From contig JBLNDJ010000040.1 of NCBI GenBank assembly GCA_050261515.1, positions 67,456 through 131,455 of the forward strand: a stretch of 64,000 bases of DNA. The letters run 5' to 3'. Shown piece after piece: positions 8,689 through 16,180 of the stretch (positions are counted from its first letter, which is position 1; every line of letters starts with the position of its first letter). Position numbers and translations under genes: made by a program. The notes under the pieces are model-generated. The model was not told where the DNA came from. It did no database searches and saw only the letters and a program-made list of their open reading frames with translations. Source of the stretch: JBLNDJ01 sp050261515. Lineage in GTDB: Bacteria; Acidobacteriota; Terriglobia; Bryobacterales; Bryobacteraceae.

Positions 8689-9879
8689 ATGAGAGCAGTC
8701 TGTTTTGTGCTTGTCGCGGCGCTGGTCGCGGGTGCGAGGTGCGGCCGCAAGCCGCCGGTCGAAGCGCGCCAGGAGACCGGACCGCTTGAGGTTTCCGCCG
8801 CGAAGGTCGCGGTCAGACAGGTGCAGCGCGTGGTCGAAGCCGTCGGGACCATGTTCCCCTACGACGAGGTGATCATCAGCGCCGAGGTCGAGGGTCCGGT
8901 CCAGCAGGTCGAGGTGGATTTGGGCGATGCCGTGAGCGCGGGCCAAGTGCTGGCGCGCATCTCGGACGAAGAACAGCGGTACCTGGTCGCCCAGAACGAA
9001 GCGCAGTTGCGGCAGTCGCTCGAGCGGCTCGGGTTGAAGAACGAAAAGGATCGCGTGCGCGACGTGCGGGAGACGCCCGAGGTGCGGCGGGCGCAGGCCG
9101 ATCTCACCGATGCCGAGCAGCGCCTCACGCGGCTTCAGGAACTGGTCCGCAAGCGTATCATGTCACAGCAGGACCTGGACCAGGCGCAAGCCCGCCAGCA
9201 GGCTGCGCAGGCCGCCTACGACGCGACGGTGAACCAGACGCGCAACCTCATCCAGGAAGTGGAGCGGTTCAAGGCTTCGCTCGATTTACAGCGCAAGAAA
9301 CTGCGCGACACGCTGGTGCGGGCTCCCTATGCCGCCTACGTGAAAGAGCGCCAGGTGACCGCGGGCCAGTACGTGACGCCGAACACGCCGCTTTACGTGC
9401 TGGTGAAGACGGACCCGATCCGGCTGCGTATCGAGGTTCCCGAGCGCATGGCTCCGTGGGTGAAGCAGGGGCAGGGCGTCGAGGTCACGGTGGAAGCCTA
9501 CGGGAGCCGGGTGTTCAACGGGAAGGTGTGGCGCATTTCGCCGACGGTCGACCAGAGCAAGCGCACGTTCATCGTCGAGGCGCTGATTCAGAATCCGGCC
9601 GGAGCGCTGAAGCCCGGCTCCTACGCGAAGGCGCGCGTGCGGACGGACAAGTTCGACGAGATCAGCCTGGTGCCGTTCCGTTCGGTGAATTACGTTTTGG
9701 GATCGTATAAGGTGGCCGTGATCGAGGGCGAACGGGTGGAGTCGCGCGAGGTGAAGCTGGGGGAGCGGTTCGGCGAGGACGTCGAGATTGTGGACGGCCT
9801 GCTGCCGGGCGAGCGCGTGGCGACGACTCAGGTGGCGCGGCTCGATACGGGCAGCAAGGTGCGGGTGGTGGCGGAGTAG
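8689..9879 (+). CDS. RND/HlyD-type periplasmic adaptor (membrane fusion) protein
   Basis: A 396-residue adaptor. It has an N-terminal signal sequence with a Cys at residue 18 (GARCG) in a poor lipobox context, a lipoyl/barrel-sandwich half-motif (VEGPVQQVEVDLGD, ~62-80), a long alpha-helical hairpin (~95-200, rich in Q, R and E), the second half-motif (LVRAPYAAYV, ~210) and a beta-barrel domain ending in the membrane-proximal region. Such proteins link an inner-membrane pump to an outer-membrane channel. No pump or channel gene follows; the next gene is a VWA protein 3 nt away. The pump partner is therefore encoded elsewhere or the protein has another role. Confidence 0.85.
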   Translation: MRAVCFVLVAALVAGARCGRKPPVEARQETGPLEVSAAKVAVRQVQRVVEAVGTMFPYDEVIISAEVEGPVQQVEVDLGDAVSAGQVLARISDEEQRYLVAQNEAQLRQSLERLGLKNEKDRVRDVRETPEVRRAQADLTDAEQRLTRLQELVRKRIMSQQDLDQAQARQQAAQAAYDATVNQTRNLIQEVERFKASLDLQRKKLRDTLVRAPYAAYVKERQVTAGQYVTPNTPLYVLVKTDPIRLRIEVPERMAPWVKQGQGVEVTVEAYGSRVFNGKVWRISPTVDQSKRTFIVEALIQNPAGALKPGSYAKARVRTDKFDEISLVPFRSVNYVLGSYKVAVIEGERVESREVKLGERFGEDVEIVDGLLPGERVATTQVARLDTGSKVRVVAE

Positions 9880-9882
9880 ATC

Positions 9883-10677
9883 ATGTTGCGCATTCTGTTG
9901 GCGGCGGCGCTGGCGGCGGCGCCCGCGCTGTGTTCGACGAAGCTGCTGGTGACGGTGGTCGAGCAGAAATCCGGCCGTCCGGTGACAGACCTGAAGGCGG
10001 GCGACTTCACGGTGCTCGAGGACCGGACGCCGCGCACGGTGGAAGACGCCCGGTTCGAGAAGGGCATAGTGGACGTCATGCTGCTGCTCGATACAAGCCT
10101 GGTGGGCGAGGTGGTGCGGCCGGTGGCGGAGAGCCTGATCGGGGAGTTGCAGGCGAAAGAGGAGATGGCGATCGTCTCCTACCATTCGTCGGCCGATCTC
10201 ATACAGGACTTCACCTCGAGCCGCGAACTGCTGCGCCGGTCGCTCGCGGGAGTAAAGTACGGGAACACGCCGCACCTGCTCGATGCGCTTTATGCGGCGA
10301 TCGACGGCGGATTCGAGAACACGACGTTCCGGCGCGGGCTGGTGATTCTGACGACGGGATTTGAAGGGCCGGGGCGGGTGAGCGAGCGCGAGGTGATCCG
10401 GCTGGCGCAGCGCAACGCGGTGTCGATTTTCCCGGTGTACATGGTGGGGGCCGAGCGGTCGCTGTTCGAGAACCTGGCGCGGCAGACGGGCGGGGCGTCC
10501 TTCAGCCTGCGCGACATGCAGAAGGCTCTTGAAGGGCCGCCGGGCGGGCGGATTTTCGAGGTGCTGCGGTCGCACTACACGGTGACGGTAAGCGGAAACC
10601 TGGCGCTGGGGGAGAAGCTCAAAGTGCAGGTTCAGCGGCCGGGGAAGCTGGCGATCTCGGCGCTGCCGCTCGAGTAA
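9883..10677 (+). CDS. Secreted VWFA-domain protein (acidobacterial type)
   Basis: A 264-residue protein with a signal peptide (LLAAALAAAPALCS), a short beta-rich N-terminal segment (VTDLKAGDFTVLED, the usual start of this acidobacterial family) and a von Willebrand A fold. The MIDAS first motif is present as LLLDTSLV, a D-x-S variant of DxSxS with T at position 2 and L at 4. It is linked to the adaptor gene by a 3-nt gap. Its last 46 bases overlap the end of a convergent gene on the other strand. The function of this family is unknown; adhesion or protein-complex assembly in the periplasm is the usual guess. Confidence 0.82.
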   Translation: MLRILLAAALAAAPALCSTKLLVTVVEQKSGRPVTDLKAGDFTVLEDRTPRTVEDARFEKGIVDVMLLLDTSLVGEVVRPVAESLIGELQAKEEMAIVSYHSSADLIQDFTSSRELLRRSLAGVKYGNTPHLLDALYAAIDGGFENTTFRRGLVILTTGFEGPGRVSEREVIRLAQRNAVSIFPVYMVGAERSLFENLARQTGGASFSLRDMQKALEGPPGGRIFEVLRSHYTVTVSGNLALGEKLKVQVQRPGKLAISALPLE

Positions 10678-11507
10678 GACCGCGGCGCGGCGATGTAGCC
10701 GCGGATTTCATCTTTGCCGACCTGGCTCACAACCAGTTCGAGCGCGCGCCGGCCGCCCGAAGGGTAGAGGCGGAGCGGCTCGAGCGCTTCGCGGTCGTTC
10801 GCTTCGATTCTGCCCGCGCGGGTGACGATGGCGAGGCTGTAGCGGCCGCGCTTGGGATCGGCGTGGCGAAGCAGCAGCGAAAGTCCCGCGATCTCGCGGG
10901 GCGCGCTGGATTTTTTCAAATCGAACTCGAAGATATCGTTTGCCGCGCCGGCGCGCACGCGTTCGATGTCATCCCGCTGGCGCGCGGCGATTCCGGCAAG
11001 CGCGCGGGCGTCGCTGGCGAGAATTCGCGTCTCGAGTTCGGCGACGGCGTTTCCGGTCCGGGCGGAGGAGGTGGCGGTGCGGGCCTCCTGAAGCTGGCCG
11101 GCGAGCCGGCGGGTGGCGTCGTTCGCCGCGGCAGTCTGGGTGCGGAGGTGGAGCAGTTCCTGCCCGATCCATTGCTGCCGGCGGCGGCCGCTGAGAGCGA
11201 GGCGGTGAGCCAGGCGTTCGGCGTAGCCCTGAGCTTCAGCGCGCGCGGAGCCTGCGGCCTCGAGCGTTTGATCCCGTGCGGCGGCGAGGGCGGCTGTCAG
11301 GGCGGCGACGGCGTCGTGGTGCTCGTCGTTGGCCGCGGCGGTGTCGTAGCGCAGGTGGCCGAGGTCGGTCACGATGGCGCCCTTCAGGGCTTCGGTCTGG
11401 CCCTGGAGGCCGCGGACGTTGTGAAGAAGCAGGGCATCCGCTGCAAAGAGCATTGCCGCGGCTCCGGCGAGCGCGACAAAGGCCTGATCGGTGACACGGG
11501 CGCGCAT
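10632..11507 (-). CDS. Coiled-coil membrane protein with a conserved C-terminal domain (paralogue B)
   Basis: A ~291-residue protein of unknown function. ATG 11507 is preceded by a GGGGG stretch; the upstream TTG at 11525 is less likely. A single TM helix (~5-28) is followed by a long Ala/Arg-rich helical region (~30-190) and a C-terminal domain starting at FDLKKSSAP. That last part aligns residue by residue with the gene at 11662-12540 (FNLKKAKAP, DPKRGRYSL versus DPKKNKFTL, GYIAAPR versus GYLATPK), so the two are tandem paralogues. Topology suggests one membrane anchor with the coiled coil and C-terminal domain on the outside. It overlaps the convergent VWA gene by 46 bp. Confidence 0.75.
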   Translation of the reverse strand: MRARVTDQAFVALAGAAAMLFAADALLLHNVRGLQGQTEALKGAIVTDLGHLRYDTAAANDEHHDAVAALTAALAAARDQTLEAAGSARAEAQGYAERLAHRLALSGRRRQQWIGQELLHLRTQTAAANDATRRLAGQLQEARTATSSARTGNAVAELETRILASDARALAGIAARQRDDIERVRAGAANDIFEFDLKKSSAPREIAGLSLLLRHADPKRGRYSLAIVTRAGRIEANDREALEPLRLYPSGGRRALELVVSQVGKDEIRGYIAAPRSYSSGSAEIASFPGR

Positions 11508-11611
11508 CGGCAATCCCCCAAGCAATTCGGGGGCCGCCTGCAGGCGATTGAAAAGCGGGGAGAGCCGGGGACAGAGGGGTGTAATTCGGGGGAGAGGGGA
11601 GAAATCTTTAC

Positions 11612-11649
11612 ACCGGGCCGCGGCCGTTCCATGAGGGCCGCGGCCCGGT
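11612..11649. terminator. Perfect 14-bp inverted repeat between the two paralogues
   Basis: Arms at 11612-11625 and 11636-11649 (ACCGGGCCGCGGCC and its complement) enclose a 10-nt loop. It lies just past the stop of the minus-strand gene at 11662, where a terminator would be expected, but no strong T run follows on the minus strand. It could be a terminator, an mRNA-stabilising hairpin, or a processing site. Confidence 0.5.
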
Positions 11650-11661
11650 TGGACAGATGCG

Positions 11662-12540
11662 TTAGCGCGTCTGCATCACTTTGGGTGTGGCCAGATAGCC
11701 GACGATCTGGTCTTTGCGGACCTCGTTGACGACGAGCTCGTAGGGCTGCCGCGCTTTGGCGACGTAGAACTGCACGGGTTCGTTGACGTTGCGGTCTTTC
11801 TTTTCGACGCGCTTGTCATCGGCGATCACGTCGAGGGTGAACTTGTTCTTCTTGGGGTCGGTCTTCTTGAGCAGGATGGCGACGTCGCCGATTTTCTGGG
11901 GCGCCTTGGCCTTTTTGAGGTTGAACTCGGTGTAGTTGCGGTCGCCGAGCTGCTTGAGGGCGGCAAGCTCGCGGCCGTTGGTGGCGATGAGGCCGCTCAT
12001 TTCGCCCATGTCGCCGTTGACGCGCTTGAGCTCGGAGATGGTCTTGTCGAGCTCGGCGCGCGTGGCGGCGACGTCGGTCTTGACGGAGCTGACGTCGGTT
12101 GAGACGGCACCGATTCTGGTGGCGGCCTCGCTGGTGGCCTGCTTCACTTCGGAGAGCTGGCTGGAGACCTGCGCGTGCTGGCGGCGCTGTTCTTCGGCGA
12201 GAGCGTTCGTGAGCTGCTGGGTTTTCTTGAGGGCCTCGACCTTGGCTTCACCGACGGCGGCGGCGGCCGCGCGCTTGGAGGCTTCGAGCTCCTCGCGCAT
12301 GGTCTGGAGGTTCTTCCGGTTGGTGGCGATGGTGACGGAAGAAGATTCGCGCAGTGCGGCGATTTCGTTCAGCGTCGATTCGCGGAACTTGGCCATGTCG
12401 GAACGGACACGGTCGAGTTGGACGAACAGATAGACGCTCGACGCGAGCAAAGCGATGACCGCGCCGGAGAGGACGGCTACCTTCAGGTTCCACCCGGAAT
12501 CGTTCGAAGGGGGAGTGTTCGAGTATGTCGGACTACCCAC
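11662..12540 (-). CDS. Coiled-coil membrane protein with a conserved C-terminal domain (paralogue A)
   Basis: A 292-residue protein starting at GTG 12540. The start is fixed by a strong ribosome-binding site, AGGAGGT, 8 nt upstream. A TM helix (~22-45, VAVLSGAVIALLASSVYLFV) is followed by a long coiled coil (~48-195, with recurring E, K, L, A heptads), then the C-terminal domain (FNLKKAKAP, GDVAILLKKTDPKKN, ending at the sequence GYLATPK) shared with the downstream paralogue. The family is not one I recognise. Similar coiled-coil anchors can act as scaffolds or tethering proteins in the periplasm. It is downstream of, and co-oriented with, the ECF sigma/anti-sigma group. Confidence 0.75.
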   Translation of the reverse strand: MGSPTYSNTPPSNDSGWNLKVAVLSGAVIALLASSVYLFVQLDRVRSDMAKFRESTLNEIAALRESSSVTIATNRKNLQTMREELEASKRAAAAAVGEAKVEALKKTQQLTNALAEEQRRQHAQVSSQLSEVKQATSEAATRIGAVSTDVSSVKTDVAATRAELDKTISELKRVNGDMGEMSGLIATNGRELAALKQLGDRNYTEFNLKKAKAPQKIGDVAILLKKTDPKKNKFTLDVIADDKRVEKKDRNVNEPVQFYVAKARQPYELVVNEVRKDQIVGYLATPKVMQTR

Positions 12541-12583
12541 GGAAAATACCTCCTAACCTCGGAATTGGACCACACGGCGCGGG

Positions 12584-12636
12584 GCGCGCGCAATGCCTGT
12601 CGCGGGGCACTGTATTTAGTACGGCTTTGCGCGCGC
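12584..12636. repeat. 10-bp inverted repeat in the gap between two minus-strand genes
   Basis: GCGCGCGCAA at 12584-12593 and its complement at 12627-12636, separated by 33 nt. It lies after the stop of the secretin-N-like gene and before the GTG start of the coiled-coil gene on the minus strand. It may terminate the upstream transcript. No T run is evident. Confidence 0.35.
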
Positions 12637-12651
12637 CTGGGTTTCGTGGGG

Positions 12652-13383
12652 TTAGTCGACGACGCGGCCGGTGGCGATGAGGATGAGGGCGGACTGGCCG
12701 CCTTCGATTCCGGTTTTGCCGATGACGACTTTCTGGCCTTCTTTGAGGTCGAGGTCGGCGTTGATGCCGAGGTCGATGAGCTGGAAGTTGGATGGTGCGT
12801 TTTGGATGGGAACTTTTATGTTGAACCGGAGGTTGTCGATCCGAATGGTCGGAGGTTTCGTCTCAGCGGAAACCGACGGACGCACCTGCAAGCTATACCA
12901 TGACGGTGGGGGCACGGCTTTGGCGAAAGCCGCCTGGCCCGTCAGATTGCTATCCCGTCCGCTACGGCCGCGTACGAATGCGATGTCCAGCAGGCGGAAG
13001 TTCTGGTATGCAAAGACGCTCTTGAGTTGGTTGATTGCGGGCTGCAAGTCGGCCGGAAGTGGGCTGCCGTCCGGGAGCGGCTCCTTCGAGCCCTGGAGAA
13101 TATAGAAGGTCAGTTCGATGTTTTTCGGCGCGGATGCTGTATTGAGCTTGGCAACGACCTCGTCCACCGCGGGGGTCAAGTCTGCCGAGGTCCTGACAAT
13201 CAGAGTGTCGGACTGCGCACTTGCCGTAATTCCGATGACGCTTAGCGCCTGCTGGATGCGCGCCACGTTGGCGGGATTGATCTGGTAGACGCGTACGACG
13301 GTCTTTTCTTCTTTCTTCTGCTCCTGCGCGCATAGGCCGGTGGCGGCGAGCAATGCTGCGAGGACTACGAGGGCTCTCTTCAT
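12652..13383 (-). CDS. Exported secretin-N-like protein linked to the ECF sigma unit
   Basis: A 243-residue exported protein with a clear signal peptide (LVVLAALLAATGLCAQ). Residues ~28-95 (VYQINPANVARIQQAL, then SDTLIVRTSADL, then VDEVVAKLN) match the short beta-alpha-beta fold of secretin N-domains (NolW/STN type), used in secretion and pilus channels for ring assembly. The C-terminal part (RIDNLRFNIKVP, KVVIGKTGIEG) resembles the pattern of secretin-associated beta domains, but no full secretin pore is present. The ATG is preceded by AAGGAG. It starts immediately after the anti-sigma stop, so it is probably the last gene of a sigma/anti-sigma/effector operon. Confidence 0.75.
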   Translation of the reverse strand: MKRALVVLAALLAATGLCAQEQKKEEKTVVRVYQINPANVARIQQALSVIGITASAQSDTLIVRTSADLTPAVDEVVAKLNTASAPKNIELTFYILQGSKEPLPDGSPLPADLQPAINQLKSVFAYQNFRLLDIAFVRGRSGRDSNLTGQAAFAKAVPPPSWYSLQVRPSVSAETKPPTIRIDNLRFNIKVPIQNAPSNFQLIDLGINADLDLKEGQKVVIGKTGIEGGQSALILIATGRVVD

Positions 13384-13384
13384 T

Positions 13385-13924
13385 TCAGTCTCCTTTGCCT
13401 TCTGCGATCCAGTAGATGATTACGTTCGGGTCTGAAGTTTCGAGGCGCACGAGGAGCGGCTCGGTGGGGTAGTTCGGTTTGGGCTTCGGCGCCGGGCGGC
13501 GTGGCCTGGGGCGATGAGGCTTGGGCGCAGGGTGAACGGCGGGAGGCGACGGCGGCGCGACACGCGCCACGATGGGCGCCGGTGGCTCGGGCGGGGGCGG
13601 GATTGTGCGCGGGATGAGCGCGAACAGCGCGAGTGCCGCGGTGGCGGCTGCGGCGGCTCCTGCCCAAGCCCAGATGAAGCGGCGCGGGCGGCGTTCTACG
13701 GCGATGCGGTCGAGCACGCTTTGTCGCCAGATGGCGAGCGAGGCGGGGTCGGGTTCGTCCGCTTTGAGCGCGGCGAGGGCGGCTTGCGAAGACGCGAGTT
13801 CCCTCGCCAGCTTGCGGCAGGTCGAGCAAGTGCGGAGATGCTTGTCGAGACGCGCGGCGCCGGCGGGGGCGAGGTCGCCTCCGGTGTCGAGTGCGAGGAG
13901 CGGTTCGAAGTCCCGGCAGTTCAT
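13385..13924 (-). CDS. Zinc-finger anti-sigma factor (membrane-anchored)
   Basis: A 179-residue protein. The N-terminal zf-HC2 anti-sigma domain has the H-x3-C-x2-C signature (KHLRTCSTCRK, ~28-38) plus an earlier Cys at 3. One TM helix (~95-115, WAWAGAAAAATAALALFALI) follows, then a Pro/Lys/Arg-rich periplasmic linker (~118-155) and a short C-terminal beta segment (LLVRLETSDPNVIIYWI). The start ATG overlaps the sigma-factor stop by 4 nt (ATGA), so the two are translationally coupled. Known role of the family: it holds the ECF sigma factor inactive until an envelope signal releases it. Confidence 0.9.
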   Translation of the reverse strand: MNCRDFEPLLALDTGGDLAPAGAARLDKHLRTCSTCRKLARELASSQAALAALKADEPDPASLAIWRQSVLDRIAVERRPRRFIWAWAGAAAAATAALALFALIPRTIPPPPEPPAPIVARVAPPSPPAVHPAPKPHRPRPRRPAPKPKPNYPTEPLLVRLETSDPNVIIYWIAEGKGD

Positions 13925-14454
13925 GCCCGTTCCCTCCGAAATCGTTCGGTCAGTTTCATGATTTTCAGGCGTGCGTTGCTCAGGTGCGAGCGCACGGTCG
14001 CTTCGGTGATGCCGAGGATGGCCGCTACTTCGGCGGCGGTCAGGCCTTCGAGGTCGCGGAGGACGACGGCGGTCCGCTCCTTCTGGGAGAGGCGGGCGAG
14101 GGCGGCGTGGAGGATGCGCCTGGCTTCGGCGTGGCGGGCCTGCTCGTCGGGTCCGGCGGCGGGGTCGGGAGCGGCGTCGTCGAGTTCGCTGTCCGGACGC
14201 CGGCGGCGGTACAGGTCGCGGCAGACGTTTACGGTGGTGCGGTAGAGCCAGGGGGCGAGGTCGCGTCCCTGGTCGAGGTGCGCCCGGTATTTGTGCATGC
14301 GGACGAAGACCTCTTGCGCGGCGTCCTGCGCGTCTTCCCAATGACCGAGGAGGCGCCAGGCCGTCATGAGCACTTTGCGTTCGTGAAGCCGCAGAATTTC
14401 GTCGAAGGCGGCGGCTTGGGGCCGTTCGGCGGATTCGAGCGCGGCGTCGATCAT
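13921..14454 (-). CDS. ECF-type RNA polymerase sigma factor
   Basis: A ~177-residue sigma-70 family protein of the extracytoplasmic-function type. Region 2 spans ~10-75 (DAAQEVFVRMHKY is the conserved region 2.2/2.3 core) and region 4 spans ~110-165 (LSQKERTAVVLRDLEGLTA followed by the helix-turn-helix EVAAILGITEATVRSHLSNAR). ATG 14454 is chosen; an in-frame GTG at 14475 has no ribosome-binding site. Its end overlaps the anti-sigma start. Target promoters are not visible with confidence; the downstream exported protein is the likeliest co-regulated gene. Confidence 0.92.
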   Translation of the reverse strand: MIDAALESAERPQAAAFDEILRLHERKVLMTAWRLLGHWEDAQDAAQEVFVRMHKYRAHLDQGRDLAPWLYRTTVNVCRDLYRRRRPDSELDDAAPDPAAGPDEQARHAEARRILHAALARLSQKERTAVVLRDLEGLTAAEVAAILGITEATVRSHLSNARLKIMKLTERFRRERA

Positions 14455-14520
14455 GAATGCCTGTCCGGCGATCACTAATAGTTAATACTGCCGGAGCGGG
14501 GAAAGTGTGGAGGGAAATTC

Positions 14521-14578
14521 TGGGGCAGGACGCCGGCGGCGGTTAACAACCGCCGCGCAGGTCTGGCGACCTGCCCCA
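14521..14578. repeat. REP-like nested palindromic element
   Basis: Three nested inverted repeats fill the gap between two minus-strand genes: an outer pair TGGGGCAGG (14521-14529) and CCTGCCCCA (14570-14578), an inner pair of 9-bp arms at 14536-14544 and 14548-14556 around AAC, and a GCAGGTC/GACCTGC hairpin (14557-14563, 14568-14574). Small palindromic elements of this type are usually dispersed in many copies. A related hairpin ending in TGCCCCACA lies inside the gene at 21609-23702. Confidence 0.6.
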
Positions 14579-14595
14579 CAGTTTCTGAGGCGCTA

Positions 14596-15654
14596 TTACT
14601 TCTTGAGCATCGGGCTTTCGACCTGCTTGAAGCCCGCGGGAATTTCGAACTTGGAGGCGTCGACCGCGGCGGTCGAGAAGCCGCTCAGTTCGGTGGTCAT
14701 TTCCATCAGGACGCCGGGCGCGCCCTGGGACGCGGGGGCGTTCTGCTGCTGCTGGGATTGCTGCTGCTGTTGCTCGGCCGGGGGCTGCTCTTCCTGCTTC
14801 TTCTTGCGGCCGAAGCCGCCGAAGCCGCCCAGGCGGCCGCCGGCGAGTTTGCCGAGCGCTCCGCCGGCCGACGGCTTTTCCTCGGCCTGCGCCTGCTGTT
14901 GCTGCTGTGGCGGCGGGGCCTGGCCTTCGGCTCCGGACTGCATGCCGGGCGCGCCCATGCTGACGACCTGGTAAACCGGCACGCCATCGAGCTTCGACAT
15001 TTCCTTCACCATCTCGGCCATGCCCTTCTGCGAGCCGGCGGGCGCCATCATGCCCATGCCCGGGCCCCAGGTGACCTTCTGCGCCATGCGCTTGTAGAAC
15101 TCGCGGACTTCGTCATAGCCGGCGATACCGGAGGCGAGCCACATGTCGGAGGTGATCGTCATGGCAGCCACCTTCTGGCCGGTCTTCCTGTCGGTGCCCT
15201 CCATCTCCATGGTGAGGATGAACTGGCGGGCGTCGAATCCGGCGACGTTGCGCTGCTGCCCGGTCTGCTTGACGGACGCCTTGAAAGTGAGGTCCTGAAC
15301 TTCGTTGCCCTTCTCGTCACGCATCTTCGAGTTCAGGTTGTTCATCATCTCGGCGAGCTGCGCGAAGGTGACGACGGAATAGGTTTTCTTCTGAGGATCG
15401 ATCTGCGTCATCGTTTCTTTGGAGAGGTCGATGATCTGGATCGATGTGGAGCTGATGTTCGCCATGCGGTCGCCCTTCACGGCGACGGTGCTCTTCATGG
15501 GCTCGCGCATCTGCTTGGAAAACGCGCCGGCGAACTTCATCATGCCGGCCATGGCTCCGCCGGTCATCTTAGACGTCTGTTCGTAGCTGAAGTCGGCCCG
15601 CAGGCATGCGCCGCTCCAGAGTCCTGCTACCAGAACTAATGCAATGCGTCTCAT
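14596..15654 (-). CDS. Exported DUF4412-like protein with Gln-rich tail
   Basis: A 352-residue exported protein. A signal peptide (ALVLVAGLWSGACLRA) is followed by a DUF4412-type region (~25-230: FSYEQTSKMTGG, STVAVKGDRMA, QIIDLSKETMTQIDPQKK, MTITSDMWLASG, AYEV-type segments). Members of this family are periplasmic proteins of unknown function, often described from their resemblance to outer-membrane lipoprotein carriers. Residues ~250-320 are low-complexity (QQQQ and AEEK runs with a Gly/Arg-rich stretch), and the final ~30 residues (TELSGFSTAAVDASKFEIP) return to family sequence. The low-complexity insert is unusual for the family. Promoter not identified. Confidence 0.65.
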   Translation of the reverse strand: MRRIALVLVAGLWSGACLRADFSYEQTSKMTGGAMAGMMKFAGAFSKQMREPMKSTVAVKGDRMANISSTSIQIIDLSKETMTQIDPQKKTYSVVTFAQLAEMMNNLNSKMRDEKGNEVQDLTFKASVKQTGQQRNVAGFDARQFILTMEMEGTDRKTGQKVAAMTITSDMWLASGIAGYDEVREFYKRMAQKVTWGPGMGMMAPAGSQKGMAEMVKEMSKLDGVPVYQVVSMGAPGMQSGAEGQAPPPQQQQQAQAEEKPSAGGALGKLAGGRLGGFGGFGRKKKQEEQPPAEQQQQQSQQQQNAPASQGAPGVLMEMTTELSGFSTAAVDASKFEIPAGFKQVESPMLKK

Positions 15655-15712
15655 GCGTCTCCTAGTAGGTGTCGTTGCGACTCGGCTATGATATCAATTC
15701 TTAGGAGCATTC

Positions 15713-16180
15713 GTGCCCGATCTCATCATTCAACCGACCAGGAAATGGATCCGCCTGCAATCGTGGGCGGTGTTTCTGTTTTTTTGTCTTTGCGTGGGCG
15801 TGTATGTGAACACGGCGCAGGAGCGGCTCTCGCCGTGGATCCTGGTTTTTCCGGCGCTGCTGTTCGCGTTTCCCGTGCGCGCGTGGCTCAAGCGGCGGTT
15901 TACGAAAGTGACGCTCACCGGCGATAAGCTGCGGTACGAAGCCGGCGTGTTGACGAAGACGACGCGAACGATCCAGGTCTCGAAGGTGCAGGACGTGCGC
16001 GTGGACCAGTCGCTGGTGCAGCGGCTTTCGGCGACGGGCGATCTGTCGATCGAGACGGCCGGGGAGACGAGCCAGTTGGTGGTGCGGGATATCGACGATC
16101 CGCAGGCGGTGGCGGATGCAATCACCGAGGCGTCGCAGGCGCAGCCTCCGCAGCAGAAGCCGCCCAAAGGAGCGAAATAG
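15713..16180 (+). CDS. Bacterial PH-domain (bPH2, YdbS-like) membrane protein
   Basis: A 155-residue protein starting at GTG 15713 with an AGGAG site 5 nt upstream. Two TM helices (~15-32 and ~40-58) precede a bacterial pleckstrin-homology-like domain (~65-140: LTGDKLRYEAGVLTKTTRTI, VSKVQDVRVDQSLVQR). The repeated V-x-V-x-D arrangement is characteristic of YdbS/YdbT-type proteins. A Gln/Pro-rich tail ends the protein. Function is not established for this small type. Its stop codon abuts the ATG of the next gene, so they are co-translated. Confidence 0.85.
   Translation: MPDLIIQPTRKWIRLQSWAVFLFFCLCVGVYVNTAQERLSPWILVFPALLFAFPVRAWLKRRFTKVTLTGDKLRYEAGVLTKTTRTIQVSKVQDVRVDQSLVQRLSATGDLSIETAGETSQLVVRDIDDPQAVADAITEASQAQPPQQKPPKGAK

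Noticed and set aside
11612..11649. Strong intrinsic terminator at the paralogue junction
   Set aside because: The hairpin is perfect but lacks a T run on the minus strand, so only a cautious call is given in the feature list.
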